A DNA stretch of 64,000 nucleotides. It comes from Hyphomonas sp. (lineage in GTDB: Bacteria > Pseudomonadota > Alphaproteobacteria > Caulobacterales > Hyphomonadaceae). Positions 51,965-60,699 of the stretch are shown one piece after another. The first letter of the stretch is position 1, and the number at the start of each line of letters is the position of its first letter. A program made the translations under genes and the position numbers. The DNA is taken from contig NZ_JALHLS010000006.1 of assembly GCF_022844445.1 (NCBI RefSeq), positions 1 to 64,000 on the forward strand. Direction: 5' to 3'. The notes beneath the pieces are model-generated. The model made no database searches. It saw nothing but the letters and a program-made list of their open reading frames with translations, and was not told the DNA's origin.

Positions 51965-51981
51965 CATCACCATCCGTGATG
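51965..51981. promoter_or_regulatory. Candidate LysR operator
   Basis: CATCAC-N5-GTGATG lies 17 bp before the lysR start. LysR proteins bind dyads of this kind, often with a T-N11-A core; autoregulation is likely but unproven. Confidence 0.4.
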
Positions 51982-51998
51982 TACGAGATTTACCATAG

Positions 51999-52892
51999 AT
52001 GAACCTGCGCAGCCTCGACCTGAACCTCCTGCCCGTGCTGGAAGCGATCCATACCGAGCGCAGCCTGACGCGCGCCAGTGAGAGCCTGCACATCACGCAG
52101 CCGGCGGTAAGCAATGCGCTGGCGCGCCTTCGCCTGCATTTCGAGGACCCGCTGTTCGTGCGCGATGGGCGCGGCGTGAAGCCGACCGCGATGGCAGAAG
52201 CGCTGATGCCGGCGGTGCGTGACGCGCTGGACCGGTTGCGCGGCGGGCTGGAGCCGCGCTCGGAATTCGATGCTGCGCGCTCGACGCGCGTCTTCAACAT
52301 TTCGGCGCGCGATGCCTCGGCCTACATGCTGGTGCCGCCGATGGCGGCGAAGCTGGAGCAGGTTGCGCCCGGCCTGCGGCTCGCCTGGAGCCAGATCGAC
52401 CGGGGCGCGATCTCCACAGAACTCGCCTCCGGCCGGCTTGACCTTGCCATCGATGTTCCGGAACTGCGCGGCGCAAACCTCGAGCGCGAGGCACTGTTCT
52501 CGACACCCTATGCCTGCATGCTGGCGCCGGATCATCCGGTGGCGAAAAAGAAGCTGACGCCGGAGCGTTTCTTCGCTCTGCGCCACGTGGCCGTCTCCAG
52601 CCGGCGCGAGGGGCGAAGCCTGGTGGAGGAAATAGCGCGTGCGGCCGGCGGGCGGATCACGCCCGTGCTGCGCCTGCCGAACCACCAGCCGGCCATTGAG
52701 GCCGTGCGCCGTTCGCACCTGGCACTGGTGGCGCCGCGGCCGATGGCGGAGGCGTCCGGACTTGTGGTGCTGGACCTGCCGATTCCTTCTCCGATGCTGG
52801 GGAGCGTGGTGTACTGGCGCCGGGAGAATTCCGAGGACCCGGCGATGATCTGGCTGCGCGGCGTGTTGCGCGAGATTGCGGCGGAGCTCTAG
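51999..52892 (+). CDS. LysR-family transcriptional regulator
   Basis: A 297-residue protein. The N-terminal winged HTH is LNLLPVLEAIHTERSLTRAS, ITQPAVSNALARLRLHF and DPLFVRDGRG. The C-terminal inducer-binding domain has two alpha/beta lobes (ARDASAYMLVPPMAAKLEQ, LASGRLDLAIDVPELRG, LVALVAPRPMAEASG-like). No target gene is divergent from it; TSUP lies upstream in the same direction and is a possible target. Confidence 0.92.
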   Translation: MNLRSLDLNLLPVLEAIHTERSLTRASESLHITQPAVSNALARLRLHFEDPLFVRDGRGVKPTAMAEALMPAVRDALDRLRGGLEPRSEFDAARSTRVFNISARDASAYMLVPPMAAKLEQVAPGLRLAWSQIDRGAISTELASGRLDLAIDVPELRGANLEREALFSTPYACMLAPDHPVAKKKLTPERFFALRHVAVSSRREGRSLVEEIARAAGGRITPVLRLPNHQPAIEAVRRSHLALVAPRPMAEASGLVVLDLPIPSPMLGSVVYWRRENSEDPAMIWLRGVLREIAAEL

Positions 52893-52914
52893 CCTTCCGT
52901 TCTGGCGGGCCAGC

Positions 52915-54663
52915 TCAGGCCCGGCGATACTCCTCGTCGCGGGCCTGGCCGATCCGGGTGCGGACGGTTTCCTGGTCGTAGCCGAAGATTTCGAGGGCGA
53001 TGCGGACCATCTGGAGGCCGGACTCGATGGCTTCGGGCACGACATGGCTGGCGCCGGCGGCGCTGAGGCGGACCATGTGGTCGCCGTCATGTGCGCGGGC
53101 GAGGATGGTCATGTCAGGGCGCAACTCCAGGGCGCAGCGCACCATGGCTTCGGCACGGTCGGGGTCATCAACCGTGATGATCAGCATGGCTGCACGCGAA
53201 ATGCCCGTGGCCTTCAGGAACTCCCCGCGGGCGGCGTCACCGACATAGGCGTGCACCCCGGCCTTGCGGGCCAGGCGGATCTTGTCGGGCTCGCGGTCTA
53301 TCGCAACGATGGCAGCTTCCTCGTTGACCAGAAGACGCGCGATGGACTGGCCGACGCGGCCATACCCGGCGAGGATCACGTGGTCGGTCAGATGGTCGAG
53401 GTCCATCATCGGCGGCAGTTCGCCTTCTGCGGTCTTGCCGCGGGCGAGGCGGCGGCCGAGCTGGCCAAGCAGCGGCGTCAGCAGCATGGAAAGTCCGGCC
53501 ACGGCGGAGGCGAACGTGGCGGCATCAGCAGGCACGGCCTCTGCGGCGCGGGCGGCGGTCAGCACCACGAAGGCGAACTCTCCGGCGGGCGCGAGCAGCA
53601 GGGCCGCCTCGAGCGAGAGCGGATGGTTGCCTGCGAAGAGGCGGCAGGCGACATAGGCGATCAGCACCTTCATGGTGACCAGCGCCGCGAGCGCAGCAAG
53701 GATCCAGACGATCTGGTCGGCGATCACCGGCAGGTCGAGGCTCATGCCGACGGTCATGAAGAATAAGCCGAGCAGGAGGCCCTTGAAGGGTTCGAGGTCG
53801 ACCTCGGTCTGGTGCTTGAACTCGGTCTCGCCGACGAGGAGGCCGGCAAGGAAGGCGCCGAGGGCAAGCGAGAGGCCGGCGCTGTAGGTGATTGCGGCGG
53901 CGCCCACGACCGTGAGCAGGGTCAGCGCCATCAGGAAGTCGCGTCCGCCGCTGGCGGCGGCAAGGCGGAAAACGCGGCCGAGGAGGTAGTGACCGATGGC
54001 CCAGATCACGGCAATGGCGATCAGTCCCCGGATCAGGGCATCGATCAGGACACCGGCCATGTTGGCGTCGGCCTTCATGCCGGCAAAGCCGACGAAAATA
54101 AGGATCGGCGCGACCAGGATGTCCTGGAAGAGCAGCACGCCGAGCGTGGCGCGGCCGACCGGCTGGGCGGCGCGCTTGCTCTCGATCAGTACCTGCATGA
54201 CGATGGCGGTGGACGACAGGGCGAGCGCGAGACCGAGGATCATCGCGACGGGAAGGTCCAGCCCGAAGGCGAGACAGACCCCGGCGATGGCCACCGCACT
54301 GAGGATCGCCTGCCCGCCGCCGGCGCCGACCACGACCTTGCGCAGCGCCCAGAGCCTGGCGAAGGAGAACTCGACCCCCAGCAGGAACAGGAGGAACAGC
54401 ACGCCCAGCTCTGCGAAGGGCAGCGCGGATTCCGGCGAAGAGATTGAGAAGAACTCGAGAATCGGGATGTCCAGGGCGAGACGCCCGAGCGCGAAGGGAC
54501 CGAGCGCAAGCCCCGCTAGCATGAAGGCGATGACGGTCGGGATCTTTATGAAGCGCATGGCCGGCACGAGGATGCCGGTGGCGATCAGGAAGACCAGCAG
54601 GTCCTTGATCAGGACCGGGCTGGGGCCGTGGCCGGAGGCGGCGTGATCGATGACCTGTTCCAT
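52915..54663 (-). CDS. Monovalent cation:proton antiporter-2 with TrkA-N domain (KefB/KefC type)
   Basis: A 582-residue protein. Residues 1-390 form a CPA2 transporter with about twelve helices (AFMLAGLALGPFALG, PFAELGVLFLLFLLGVEFS, VAIAGVCLAFGLDLPVAMILG, ALGAFLAGLLVGETEF). From about 405 a TrkA-N/RCK domain follows (HVILAGYGRVGQSIARLLVNE with G-x-G-x2-G, then DKIRLARKAGVHAYVGDA). It exports K+ in exchange for H+, gated by the NAD-type domain. No KefF/KefG gene is next to it. Confidence 0.95.
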   Translation of the reverse strand: MEQVIDHAASGHGPSPVLIKDLLVFLIATGILVPAMRFIKIPTVIAFMLAGLALGPFALGRLALDIPILEFFSISSPESALPFAELGVLFLLFLLGVEFSFARLWALRKVVVGAGGGQAILSAVAIAGVCLAFGLDLPVAMILGLALALSSTAIVMQVLIESKRAAQPVGRATLGVLLFQDILVAPILIFVGFAGMKADANMAGVLIDALIRGLIAIAVIWAIGHYLLGRVFRLAAASGGRDFLMALTLLTVVGAAAITYSAGLSLALGAFLAGLLVGETEFKHQTEVDLEPFKGLLLGLFFMTVGMSLDLPVIADQIVWILAALAALVTMKVLIAYVACRLFAGNHPLSLEAALLLAPAGEFAFVVLTAARAAEAVPADAATFASAVAGLSMLLTPLLGQLGRRLARGKTAEGELPPMMDLDHLTDHVILAGYGRVGQSIARLLVNEEAAIVAIDREPDKIRLARKAGVHAYVGDAARGEFLKATGISRAAMLIITVDDPDRAEAMVRCALELRPDMTILARAHDGDHMVRLSAAGASHVVPEAIESGLQMVRIALEIFGYDQETVRTRIGQARDEEYRRA

Positions 54664-54787
54664 GCGGCGCCCCCTTTGTCTGGTATGGTTGGATGCATCC
54701 TATGCGAGCCGGGAGTCGCCTGACACCCCATGCAGCCACATTAGATAGCCTGCGCACCGGCGAAACACAGTGCTGCCTCAAGCCTGT

Positions 54788-55048
54788 TCAGGCGAGGCCG
54801 TCCGGCTCCAAAGGATGGGCAGGCGCGCGCGGTGCAACCGTTTCGCCGAAGTCCAGCAGGTCGCCGGGCTTGCAGTCCAGCGCCTCGCACAGCTTCGCCA
54901 GCGTCTCGAAACGCACGCCCTTGACCTTGCCCGACTTCAGAAGCGAGAGGTTCGCCTCGGTGATGCCGATGGCGGCGGCGAGCTCTTTCGCCTTCATCTT
55001 TCGGCGCGCGAGCATCACGTCGAGTGTGACGATGATGTCCCGCGCCAT
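54788..55048 (-). CDS. Cro/CI-type helix-turn-helix regulator
   Basis: An 86-residue XRE protein: IIVTLDVMLARRKMKAKELAAAIGITEANLSLLK-like helix-turn-helix (residues ~5-38), then FETLAKLCEALDCKPGDLLDF. Its ATG overlaps the stop of the DUF2975 gene (TGATG), so the two are co-translated. DUF2975 membrane proteins paired with a small XRE gene are common and thought to form a sensing unit. Confidence 0.93.
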   Translation of the reverse strand: MARDIIVTLDVMLARRKMKAKELAAAIGITEANLSLLKSGKVKGVRFETLAKLCEALDCKPGDLLDFGETVAPRAPAHPLEPDGLA

Positions 55049-55566
55049 CAGATGATCTGGTCGCTGTCGGACTTGAGACGGATGCCTTCGGCGAAGACAT
55101 GGGACAGGCCTAGGATGGCCGCGCCCATGGCGGCTGTGCCGAGGGCGAGGTCGTTGACCTGCCAGATGAAGCCGCGCCCGTCGCCGGTGGTCCAGCTGAG
55201 GACGGTCGGCACGATGATCGCGCTGGCGGCGGCGGCCCAGATGAGGCCGCTGCCCGCACTGCGCAGGGATCTGAGATTGCGGGGCGAGAAGACCTCGCCC
55301 TCGCCGGTGCGGCCGAACAGGCCGGCGAAGTCCCCGAGGACGCCCACGATGATCAGGGTCGGCGTGTTGACCAGCAGCGCCAGCAGGAAGGCCTGCAACA
55401 CGTCGCGCCAGGTCTCCTGCGTGACCACCATGGCGCCGACCTTGCCTGTTATGTCGGCAGCGACAGAGCCAAGCATCATGACGACGACGACAATGGCCGC
55501 GACGGACAGCCAGGATGTGTCGCGCAGGGCCGAGGCCGGCGTTTCGTTGGTATCGGAGCGGGTCAT
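55048..55566 (-). CDS. DUF2975-family membrane protein
   Basis: A 172-residue protein with four hydrophobic helices: WLSVAAIVVVVMMLGSVAAD, FLLALLVNTPTLIIVGVLGD, GLIWAAAASAIIVPTVLSW and LGTAAMGAAILGLSHVFAEG. The EVFSPRNLRSLRSAGSG segment before the third helix is typical of DUF2975. The start at 55566 follows a GGGAG site. It leads the pair with the XRE regulator gene. Confidence 0.88.
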   Translation of the reverse strand: MTRSDTNETPASALRDTSWLSVAAIVVVVMMLGSVAADITGKVGAMVVTQETWRDVLQAFLLALLVNTPTLIIVGVLGDFAGLFGRTGEGEVFSPRNLRSLRSAGSGLIWAAAASAIIVPTVLSWTTGDGRGFIWQVNDLALGTAAMGAAILGLSHVFAEGIRLKSDSDQII

Positions 55567-55683
55567 GCGAAGATCTCCCTGTTCGGCAGTTACATAGGGC
55601 AAAAATTATTGTTTTACAATAATTTCTTTTCGCTTTTCGGAGTTGGAACAGGCTGGTGCCCGCCCTCTATGCGATCCACTCAG

Positions 55684-56424
55684 TCATGGGGCCGTCTCCA
55701 CATGCGTGATCTCCAGCTCGATATCGAGCGCGTCGTGCAGGCCCTGGCGGAGACCCTGCTGGCCCTGGATCACCCCGGCGGCATAGGCCTTGAACCGTCG
55801 CTCGTTGTCGAGCAAGTCGTTCCGGAAGGCCTGTGACTGCGCCATTGCCGGGAAATCGCAGACGCTTTGGGCCCGGTCGACCGGCGAGAGCCGGATCAGG
55901 TCCGGATACTTCCGCGAAAGGACCATCCGGTCCACCTGAATGTCATGGCGCAGCTGTCCATACTCGTCGATGGCCTGCGCGAAGCGGACGATCCGCATTC
56001 GGAGTGCCTGGTTCGATACAAGCAGGATCTGCCCTGTCGAAATCAGTTCACTGATCGTCGGCGGAAGGGTGATGTCGCCGGCAAATAAGTGGGATGAAAT
56101 CACGCCGCTGCAGTGTTCGCTAACCGGTTCAGGCGTCGCAGCGTCCGGCGTGCCGAACGCCTCGAAATAGGCCGCGACCTCTTCCAGGCGTTTGGCCCGC
56201 GCCACGGTTTCTGCCCGTTCGGTTTCCTGCTGCGTGATCATGATCGAGACTTCTTCATGCAGACGCAGGAGATAGGCCCGCTCCAGTTCGCGCTCGATAA
56301 GCGCCGCGTTCCAGTTGGCGACCTGGGTCGCCACGAACACACCGAGCACGACGATCAGGAAGTCGATGGCGATGGCGGTCCATTCCTGGTTGCGGACATG
56401 GCTGATCACGCGGCGCAGCAGCAT
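55684..56424 (-). CDS. Membrane-anchored protein, DUF6090-like
   Basis: A 246-residue protein with one N-terminal membrane helix (TAIAIDFLIVVLGVFVATQVANWN) followed by a long helical part (LERAYLLRLHEEVSIMITQQ, TVARAKRLEEVAAYFEAF) and a C-terminal domain with two Cys (EHCSGV, VCDFPA). The plan fits small membrane proteins of the DUF6090 type with no known role. The next gene upstream, a crotonase, is 66 bases away. Confidence 0.72.
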   Translation of the reverse strand: MLLRRVISHVRNQEWTAIAIDFLIVVLGVFVATQVANWNAALIERELERAYLLRLHEEVSIMITQQETERAETVARAKRLEEVAAYFEAFGTPDAATPEPVSEHCSGVISSHLFAGDITLPPTISELISTGQILLVSNQALRMRIVRFAQAIDEYGQLRHDIQVDRMVLSRKYPDLIRLSPVDRAQSVCDFPAMAQSQAFRNDLLDNERRFKAYAAGVIQGQQGLRQGLHDALDIELEITHVETAP

Positions 56425-56490
56425 TCGGCATCCCCCCGGAAGTTCCCGTGGGAAAATCCTGGGAGGGGACGGGCGCGGTGGCCAGAGCGA

Positions 56491-57159
56491 TCAGTCGGCC
56501 AGGGTCGGCAGAATCGCGTCGATGGCGGGCTGGCGGGCGAGGATCTTGTTGCGCCAATAGGCGCCGTTGGCGATCAGCTTCAGGCGTTCGGCCTCGGCCA
56601 TCGCGGCAGCGTGGACCTCGCCGGGCTCCACCACCTTGTCCAGCCAGCCAACGGGCACGGCCTCGTCCGGCGTATAGAGACGGGCCTGCACGAGCGCTTC
56701 GGTGAGGTACATCGGGTTAAGGCGGGCGCGGGGCAGCTCGACGCCGAAGCCAGGCAGCGTCATGCCGTTGACGGTTTCGTTCGCACCGATCTTGTAGGCG
56801 CCGCGCGCGCCGATGCGCGTGTCTGCGCCGAGCAGCAGGAAGGCGCCCATTGCGATGGCATGGCCTGTGGCGGCGATGATGATAGGCTGCTTTGAAGTGA
56901 ACAGGCGGAACGCCAGCCTGCCGCCGCCATTAACCAGGCGGCGGACGTCTTCAGGCGCGGCGGAAGCGAGGAATTTCAGGTCGAACCCGGCGGAGAAACG
57001 CTCGGGGCGCCCGGTAAGGACGGTCACGCTCGCGGACTTCTCCGCCTCGTCAAGCGCAGCATTGACGGCCTCCAGCATCGCGAGGCTGATGGCGTTGGCC
57101 TTGCCATCATCCATGGTGATGAGGGCGATGTCGTTCTCGATCTTCAGCGTGGCGGTCAT
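56491..57159 (-). CDS. Enoyl-CoA hydratase/isomerase (crotonase) family
   Basis: A 222-residue crotonase, short for the family. It has LITMDDGKANAISLAML, the first oxyanion segment RPERFSAGFDLKFL and the second QPIIIAATGHAIAMGAFLLLG. Around the usual catalytic positions it has IGANETVNGMTLPGFGVELPR, with an acidic residue retained. The start at 57159 is set by the family; the upstream frame is antisense to tadA. It belongs to a minus-strand cluster with tadA and another crotonase. Confidence 0.92.
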   Translation of the reverse strand: MTATLKIENDIALITMDDGKANAISLAMLEAVNAALDEAEKSASVTVLTGRPERFSAGFDLKFLASAAPEDVRRLVNGGGRLAFRLFTSKQPIIIAATGHAIAMGAFLLLGADTRIGARGAYKIGANETVNGMTLPGFGVELPRARLNPMYLTEALVQARLYTPDEAVPVGWLDKVVEPGEVHAAAMAEAERLKLIANGAYWRNKILARQPAIDAILPTLAD

Positions 57160-57224
57160 GGAGGCTCCTGTGTCTGGAGCCGATGTGAGCGGCGTGACAT
57201 AAGGGAAAGCAAGCCCCCTGCGGC

Positions 57225-57683
57225 CTACCTCCGTGAGCGGAAGAATTCGCGCAGCATGTCTCCCGCCTCGATGTCGTTTGCGTCGTCCTGCTCCACCTCC
57301 GGCCGCCAGTGGCACGTCGGCTGCTGGAAGAAGCGCGGGCCATGGAGGATAGCGCCGCCCTTTGGATCCGTGGCAGCGTAGATGACCTTGCCGATACGCG
57401 CGAAGCTGATCGCGCCGGCGCACATCGCGCAGGGCTCCAGCGTGACGTAGAGATGCAGGCCGGTGAGCCGGTAGTTGCCAAGCTTCGCCGCCGCCGAGCG
57501 CAGCGCGATGATCTCGGCATGGGCCGTCGGATCATGCGCCATCACAGGGGCATTGGCACCCTCGCCGATGATCTCGCCGGTGGCGGGATCAACAATCACG
57601 GCGCCGACGGGCACCTCGCCCGCCTGAGCGGCGGCACGAGCGAGTTCCAGGGCGCGAAGCATGGGGGAAGGCAGCGTGGTCAT
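57225..57683 (-). CDS. tadA: tRNA adenosine(34) deaminase
   Basis: TadA converts the wobble adenosine of tRNA-Arg(ACG) to inosine. The 152-residue protein has the zinc and proton-shuttle motif H55-A-E57 (DPTAHAEIIALR) and P84-C85-A-M-C88 (TLEPCAMCAGA), followed by the TadA-type block ATDPKGGAI and the C-terminal helix GDMLREFFRSRR. The start at 57683 lies 2 bp from the upstream crotonase stop. Chromosomal TadA is essential in many bacteria. Confidence 0.93.
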   Translation of the reverse strand: MTTLPSPMLRALELARAAAQAGEVPVGAVIVDPATGEIIGEGANAPVMAHDPTAHAEIIALRSAAAKLGNYRLTGLHLYVTLEPCAMCAGAISFARIGKVIYAATDPKGGAILHGPRFFQQPTCHWRPEVEQDDANDIEAGDMLREFFRSRR

Positions 57684-57685
57684 CG

Positions 57686-58468
57686 CTACCGTGTAATGTC
57701 TTCGCCGGTGGCGAGGAAGTCCTTCATCGCCGCCATCGCGCTGTCGGCTTTCAGGACAGCGTGGAAGCCGTGCTGTTCCTCGCGCGTGCCCACCTCGAGA
57801 CCCCAAGTGAGGGCGCCGCGCACGAGGCGCTTGGCGTGAGCGAGGCCCTCGGCGCCTCGTTCGGAGAGTTCGGCTGCGATGGCCAGCGCTTCGGTCACGG
57901 CGTCTGCGGCGACCGCGTTCACGATACCGAGTGCCAGCGCGCCTTCGGCGTCGACTGTCTGGCCACGGAGTATGAACTCGAGTGCCCGCGCTTCACCGAT
58001 CATCCGCGGCAGGCGCTGCGTGCCGCCACCTCCCGGGAAGATGCCAACGCGCGTCTCCGGTAGGCCGATCAGGGGCACGCGGTTCGCCACGATGCGCAGG
58101 TCGCAGGCCAGCGCAAGCTCGAAGCCGCCGCCCATGCAGACACCGTTGATAGCCGCAATGACGGGCTTCGGAGAGTCGAAGACTGCGCGGATCATGTCAG
58201 CAAATCCGCCGCGCTCGAAATCCTCCGGCTTCAGCTGCCCGGCCCGTACCGCCTCGCCCACCGCGACGATCTCGGACACATCATAGTGGCGCACGAACAC
58301 ATCATCCGTACCCGTCAGGACGATGGCGCGGATGCCCGGATCGGCAGACGCCGCCTGCACCGCCGCCAGCATCAACCCCGCGCCCTCGGCGGTCATGTAA
58401 TGGCGCGGCGGATTCGCATAGCGGATGAGGCGGGTTGCGCCTTTGGTTTCAGTTGTGACGCTCGCCAT
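57686..58468 (-). CDS. Enoyl-CoA hydratase (crotonase) family
   Basis: A 260-residue crotonase: AIVLTGTDDVFVRHYDVSEI (first oxyanion segment), KPVIAAINGVCMGGGFELALACD (second) and LPETRVGIFPGGGGTQRLPR, with a Glu-Thr pair where the hydratases place one catalytic Glu. The C-terminus REEQHGFHAVLKADSAMAAM fits the family. It is followed by tadA at a 2-base gap. Confidence 0.93.
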   Translation of the reverse strand: MASVTTETKGATRLIRYANPPRHYMTAEGAGLMLAAVQAASADPGIRAIVLTGTDDVFVRHYDVSEIVAVGEAVRAGQLKPEDFERGGFADMIRAVFDSPKPVIAAINGVCMGGGFELALACDLRIVANRVPLIGLPETRVGIFPGGGGTQRLPRMIGEARALEFILRGQTVDAEGALALGIVNAVAADAVTEALAIAAELSERGAEGLAHAKRLVRGALTWGLEVGTREEQHGFHAVLKADSAMAAMKDFLATGEDITR

Positions 58469-58578
58469 CCCGGACCTCCCGATTTTTGGCAGACTGCGCC
58501 TGCGCAGGAACGAGCGCAAGGCTGTTCAAGTGCCCTCGTCATGCTAAAGCGCTGTCGTCTTCAACCTGGACACATCGC

Positions 58579-59139
58579 ATGCGCATCATCGCCGGACAGC
58601 ACAAGGGCCGCGCCCTGATTGCCCCCAAGGGGATGGGTACGCGGCCGACCAGTGACCGGACGCGGGAGAGCCTGTTCAACGTGATCGCCCATGCGGACTG
58701 GGCTCCGCCGCTGGAGGGCGCGCGGGTGATCGATCTGTTCGCGGGCTCGGGCGCCCTAGGGCTTGAAGCGATGAGCCGGGGCGCGGCCTTCTGCCTGTTC
58801 GTCGAGACAGACCACGGCGCGCGCGGCGCGATCCGTGACAATATCGAGGCGCTGGGCCTGTTCGGCAACACGCGCCTGCACCGGCGCTCGGCCACCGACC
58901 TCGGCGACAAGCCGGCGGGCGTCGGCAGCCCCTTCACGCTCGCTTTCCTCGACCCGCCCTATCACAAGGGCCTGGTGCAGCCGGCGCTGGATTGCCTGGC
59001 GGATGGCAAGTGGCTGGCGGACGACGCGCTGGTGGTTGCCGAGACGGGATCGGACGAGATGCTCATGTTCCCTGGCTGGACGCTGATCGACGTCCGCGAC
59101 TATGGCGCCGCGCGCGTGAGTTTTCTGAAAAGAATGTAA
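58579..59139 (+). CDS. rsmD: 16S rRNA (guanine(966)-N(2))-methyltransferase RsmD
   Basis: RsmD methylates G966 of 16S rRNA during 30S assembly. The 186-residue protein has MRIIAGQHKGRALIAP, the TRPTSDRTRESLFN block, the SAM motif IDLFAGSGALGLEAMSRGA and the catalytic motif DPPY at 125-128 (LAFLDPPYHKG). The frame stays open upstream, but the family begins at MRIIAG. It is divergent from the crotonase gene. Confidence 0.96.
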   Translation: MRIIAGQHKGRALIAPKGMGTRPTSDRTRESLFNVIAHADWAPPLEGARVIDLFAGSGALGLEAMSRGAAFCLFVETDHGARGAIRDNIEALGLFGNTRLHRRSATDLGDKPAGVGSPFTLAFLDPPYHKGLVQPALDCLADGKWLADDALVVAETGSDEMLMFPGWTLIDVRDYGAARVSFLKRM

Positions 59140-59204
59140 TCCGAAACGGATTCAGCATCGGCAAAAAAGATGGTTCAATACCGGCGTCGATCCGGAGAAA
59201 ATGA

Positions 59205-59612
59205 ATGGACCTCAATCGTCGAGCCTTCATCGCTGCGGCCGGGGGACTGCCATTGATCACAGCGGCGTCCGCACAGACGCCGCTCAAGAAATCCGCATTC
59301 TTCCAAACAAGGGGAGACTTCCTGGTCGAAATCCTGGCCGACTGTGTTCGCAAAGAATTTGGCGTGCACGCGGAATGGTTTCGGGGAGATTTCCGACGGG
59401 TCGAGAGGTTCCTTGCGCGCAACCGAGATCAATTCGGACTGATCGGCTGCGTTGTACAACCGCCACCCATCATAAGCACGGGTTGGCCGGCATACCGGCT
59501 TTCGACGGTTGATCTTTGTCCGCAAACAGAGGAAATCCAGATGCCTTTTCCGGTTCGGAAAATCCGGGATTCGATTCAAAGACTGACAGGCTGGAGCCGT
59601 ATCGACGTCTGA
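59205..59612 (+). CDS. Short exported protein with twin-arginine signal, unknown function
   Basis: A 135-residue protein beginning MDLNRRAFIAAAGGLPLITA, a Tat-type signal (N-R-R-x-F) with cleavage likely near ASAQ. The mature part is short and has VEILADCVRKEFGVHAEWF and a basic end. It could be a truncated solute-binding protein, but no family was recognised. Local composition is less GC-rich than in the neighbours. It is convergent with the patatin gene. Confidence 0.5.
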   Translation: MDLNRRAFIAAAGGLPLITAASAQTPLKKSAFFQTRGDFLVEILADCVRKEFGVHAEWFRGDFRRVERFLARNRDQFGLIGCVVQPPPIISTGWPAYRLSTVDLCPQTEEIQMPFPVRKIRDSIQRLTGWSRIDV

Positions 59613-59626
59613 TACTATCCACGCCG

Positions 59627-60628
59627 TCAGGCCTCCAGAAACTCACTTCTGATGTCAAAGCTCGATTTATTTGTCCCGACATCCTTGGCGCAATCGGCGA
59701 GCCACCGGTCGGCGGCTTCAATTCCCCTGTCCCGCAGTTCGAGGAGGAAGCGCCAGCGCGTGTCGGACTTGGTGGCGAGGTTGTAGCCGATCAGGTCCTG
59801 CCCGCCCCTGATGGCGTGGATGTTCAGCCTGCGGTATTTCTTCATCACCGTCTCTTTCAGCATGCCGTCGTCGATGAGGCGCTGGACGAACGCGATCGCG
59901 CGCAGCTCGCCGATCAGCGAGGCGTTGAAGCTGATCTCGTTGAGGCGTTCCTGGATTTCGGCCGCACGCTTCGGCGTGCCGGGGCGCGTGAGCGGATTGA
60001 GGATGACGAGCAGCACGTCGCGCGGGGCGCCGGAATAGATCAGCGGGAAGAGGCTGGGGTTTCCCATGTAGCCGCCATCCCAATAAGGCGTGCCGCCGAT
60101 CTCCACGGCCTGGAAGCTCTGCGGCAGGCAGGCCGAGGCGAGCACGGCATCTGTGGTGATCTCCCCCTTCGAGAAGACGCGCACCTTGCCGGTTTCAACA
60201 TTCGTGGCCGACAGGAAGAGTTTGAGGCCAGACGCGTGGACTGCGCCGAAATCGATCTCGGCTTCGACGAGGGTGCGTAGCGGATTGTAGTTGAAGGGGT
60301 TCAGGTCGTAGGGGCTGGCGAGGGATTGCAGCGCCGTCGCCATGGCAAACCCGGCCGAGCCAAAAGCGCCTAGGGCCGAGCTGGCATCGGACACCTTGCG
60401 CCAGAGTGACGCCAGTTCGGCGCGTGCGCCTTCCGGGCCGCCCTTGGCGAGACCGGCCGCATAGGCCACTGCGTTGATCGCCCCGGCGGAGGTGGCTGAG
60501 ATGGCCTCAATGGCGAGACTTTCCTCGCTGCTCAGCCGGTCGAGCACGCCCCAGGTGTAGGCGCCGTGCGCGCCGCCGCCTTGCAGGGCAAGGCTGATGG
60601 GGCGGGGTTTTCCTTTGGCCTTGGCCAT
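59627..60628 (-). CDS. Patatin-like phospholipase
   Basis: A 333-residue patatin. The oxyanion loop is LALQGGGAHGAYTWGVLDRL (residues 14-33), the nucleophile is S47 in AISATSAGAINAVAY (A-T-S-A-G instead of G-x-S-x-G) and the catalytic Asp is in YWDGGYMGNPSL. Patatins hydrolyse acyl chains of membrane lipids. AAGGAG sits just before ATG 60628, five codons after another ATG. The central ASCLPQSFQAVEI block is typical. Confidence 0.92.
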   Translation of the reverse strand: MAKAKGKPRPISLALQGGGAHGAYTWGVLDRLSSEESLAIEAISATSAGAINAVAYAAGLAKGGPEGARAELASLWRKVSDASSALGAFGSAGFAMATALQSLASPYDLNPFNYNPLRTLVEAEIDFGAVHASGLKLFLSATNVETGKVRVFSKGEITTDAVLASACLPQSFQAVEIGGTPYWDGGYMGNPSLFPLIYSGAPRDVLLVILNPLTRPGTPKRAAEIQERLNEISFNASLIGELRAIAFVQRLIDDGMLKETVMKKYRRLNIHAIRGGQDLIGYNLATKSDTRWRFLLELRDRGIEAADRWLADCAKDVGTNKSSFDIRSEFLEA

Positions 60629-60699
60629 GAGGGCTCCTTTCATGCAGCGCCTGCCCCTGCTAACGGAGTGCGCACCAGCCCGCCAGCCCCGGAGACCGG

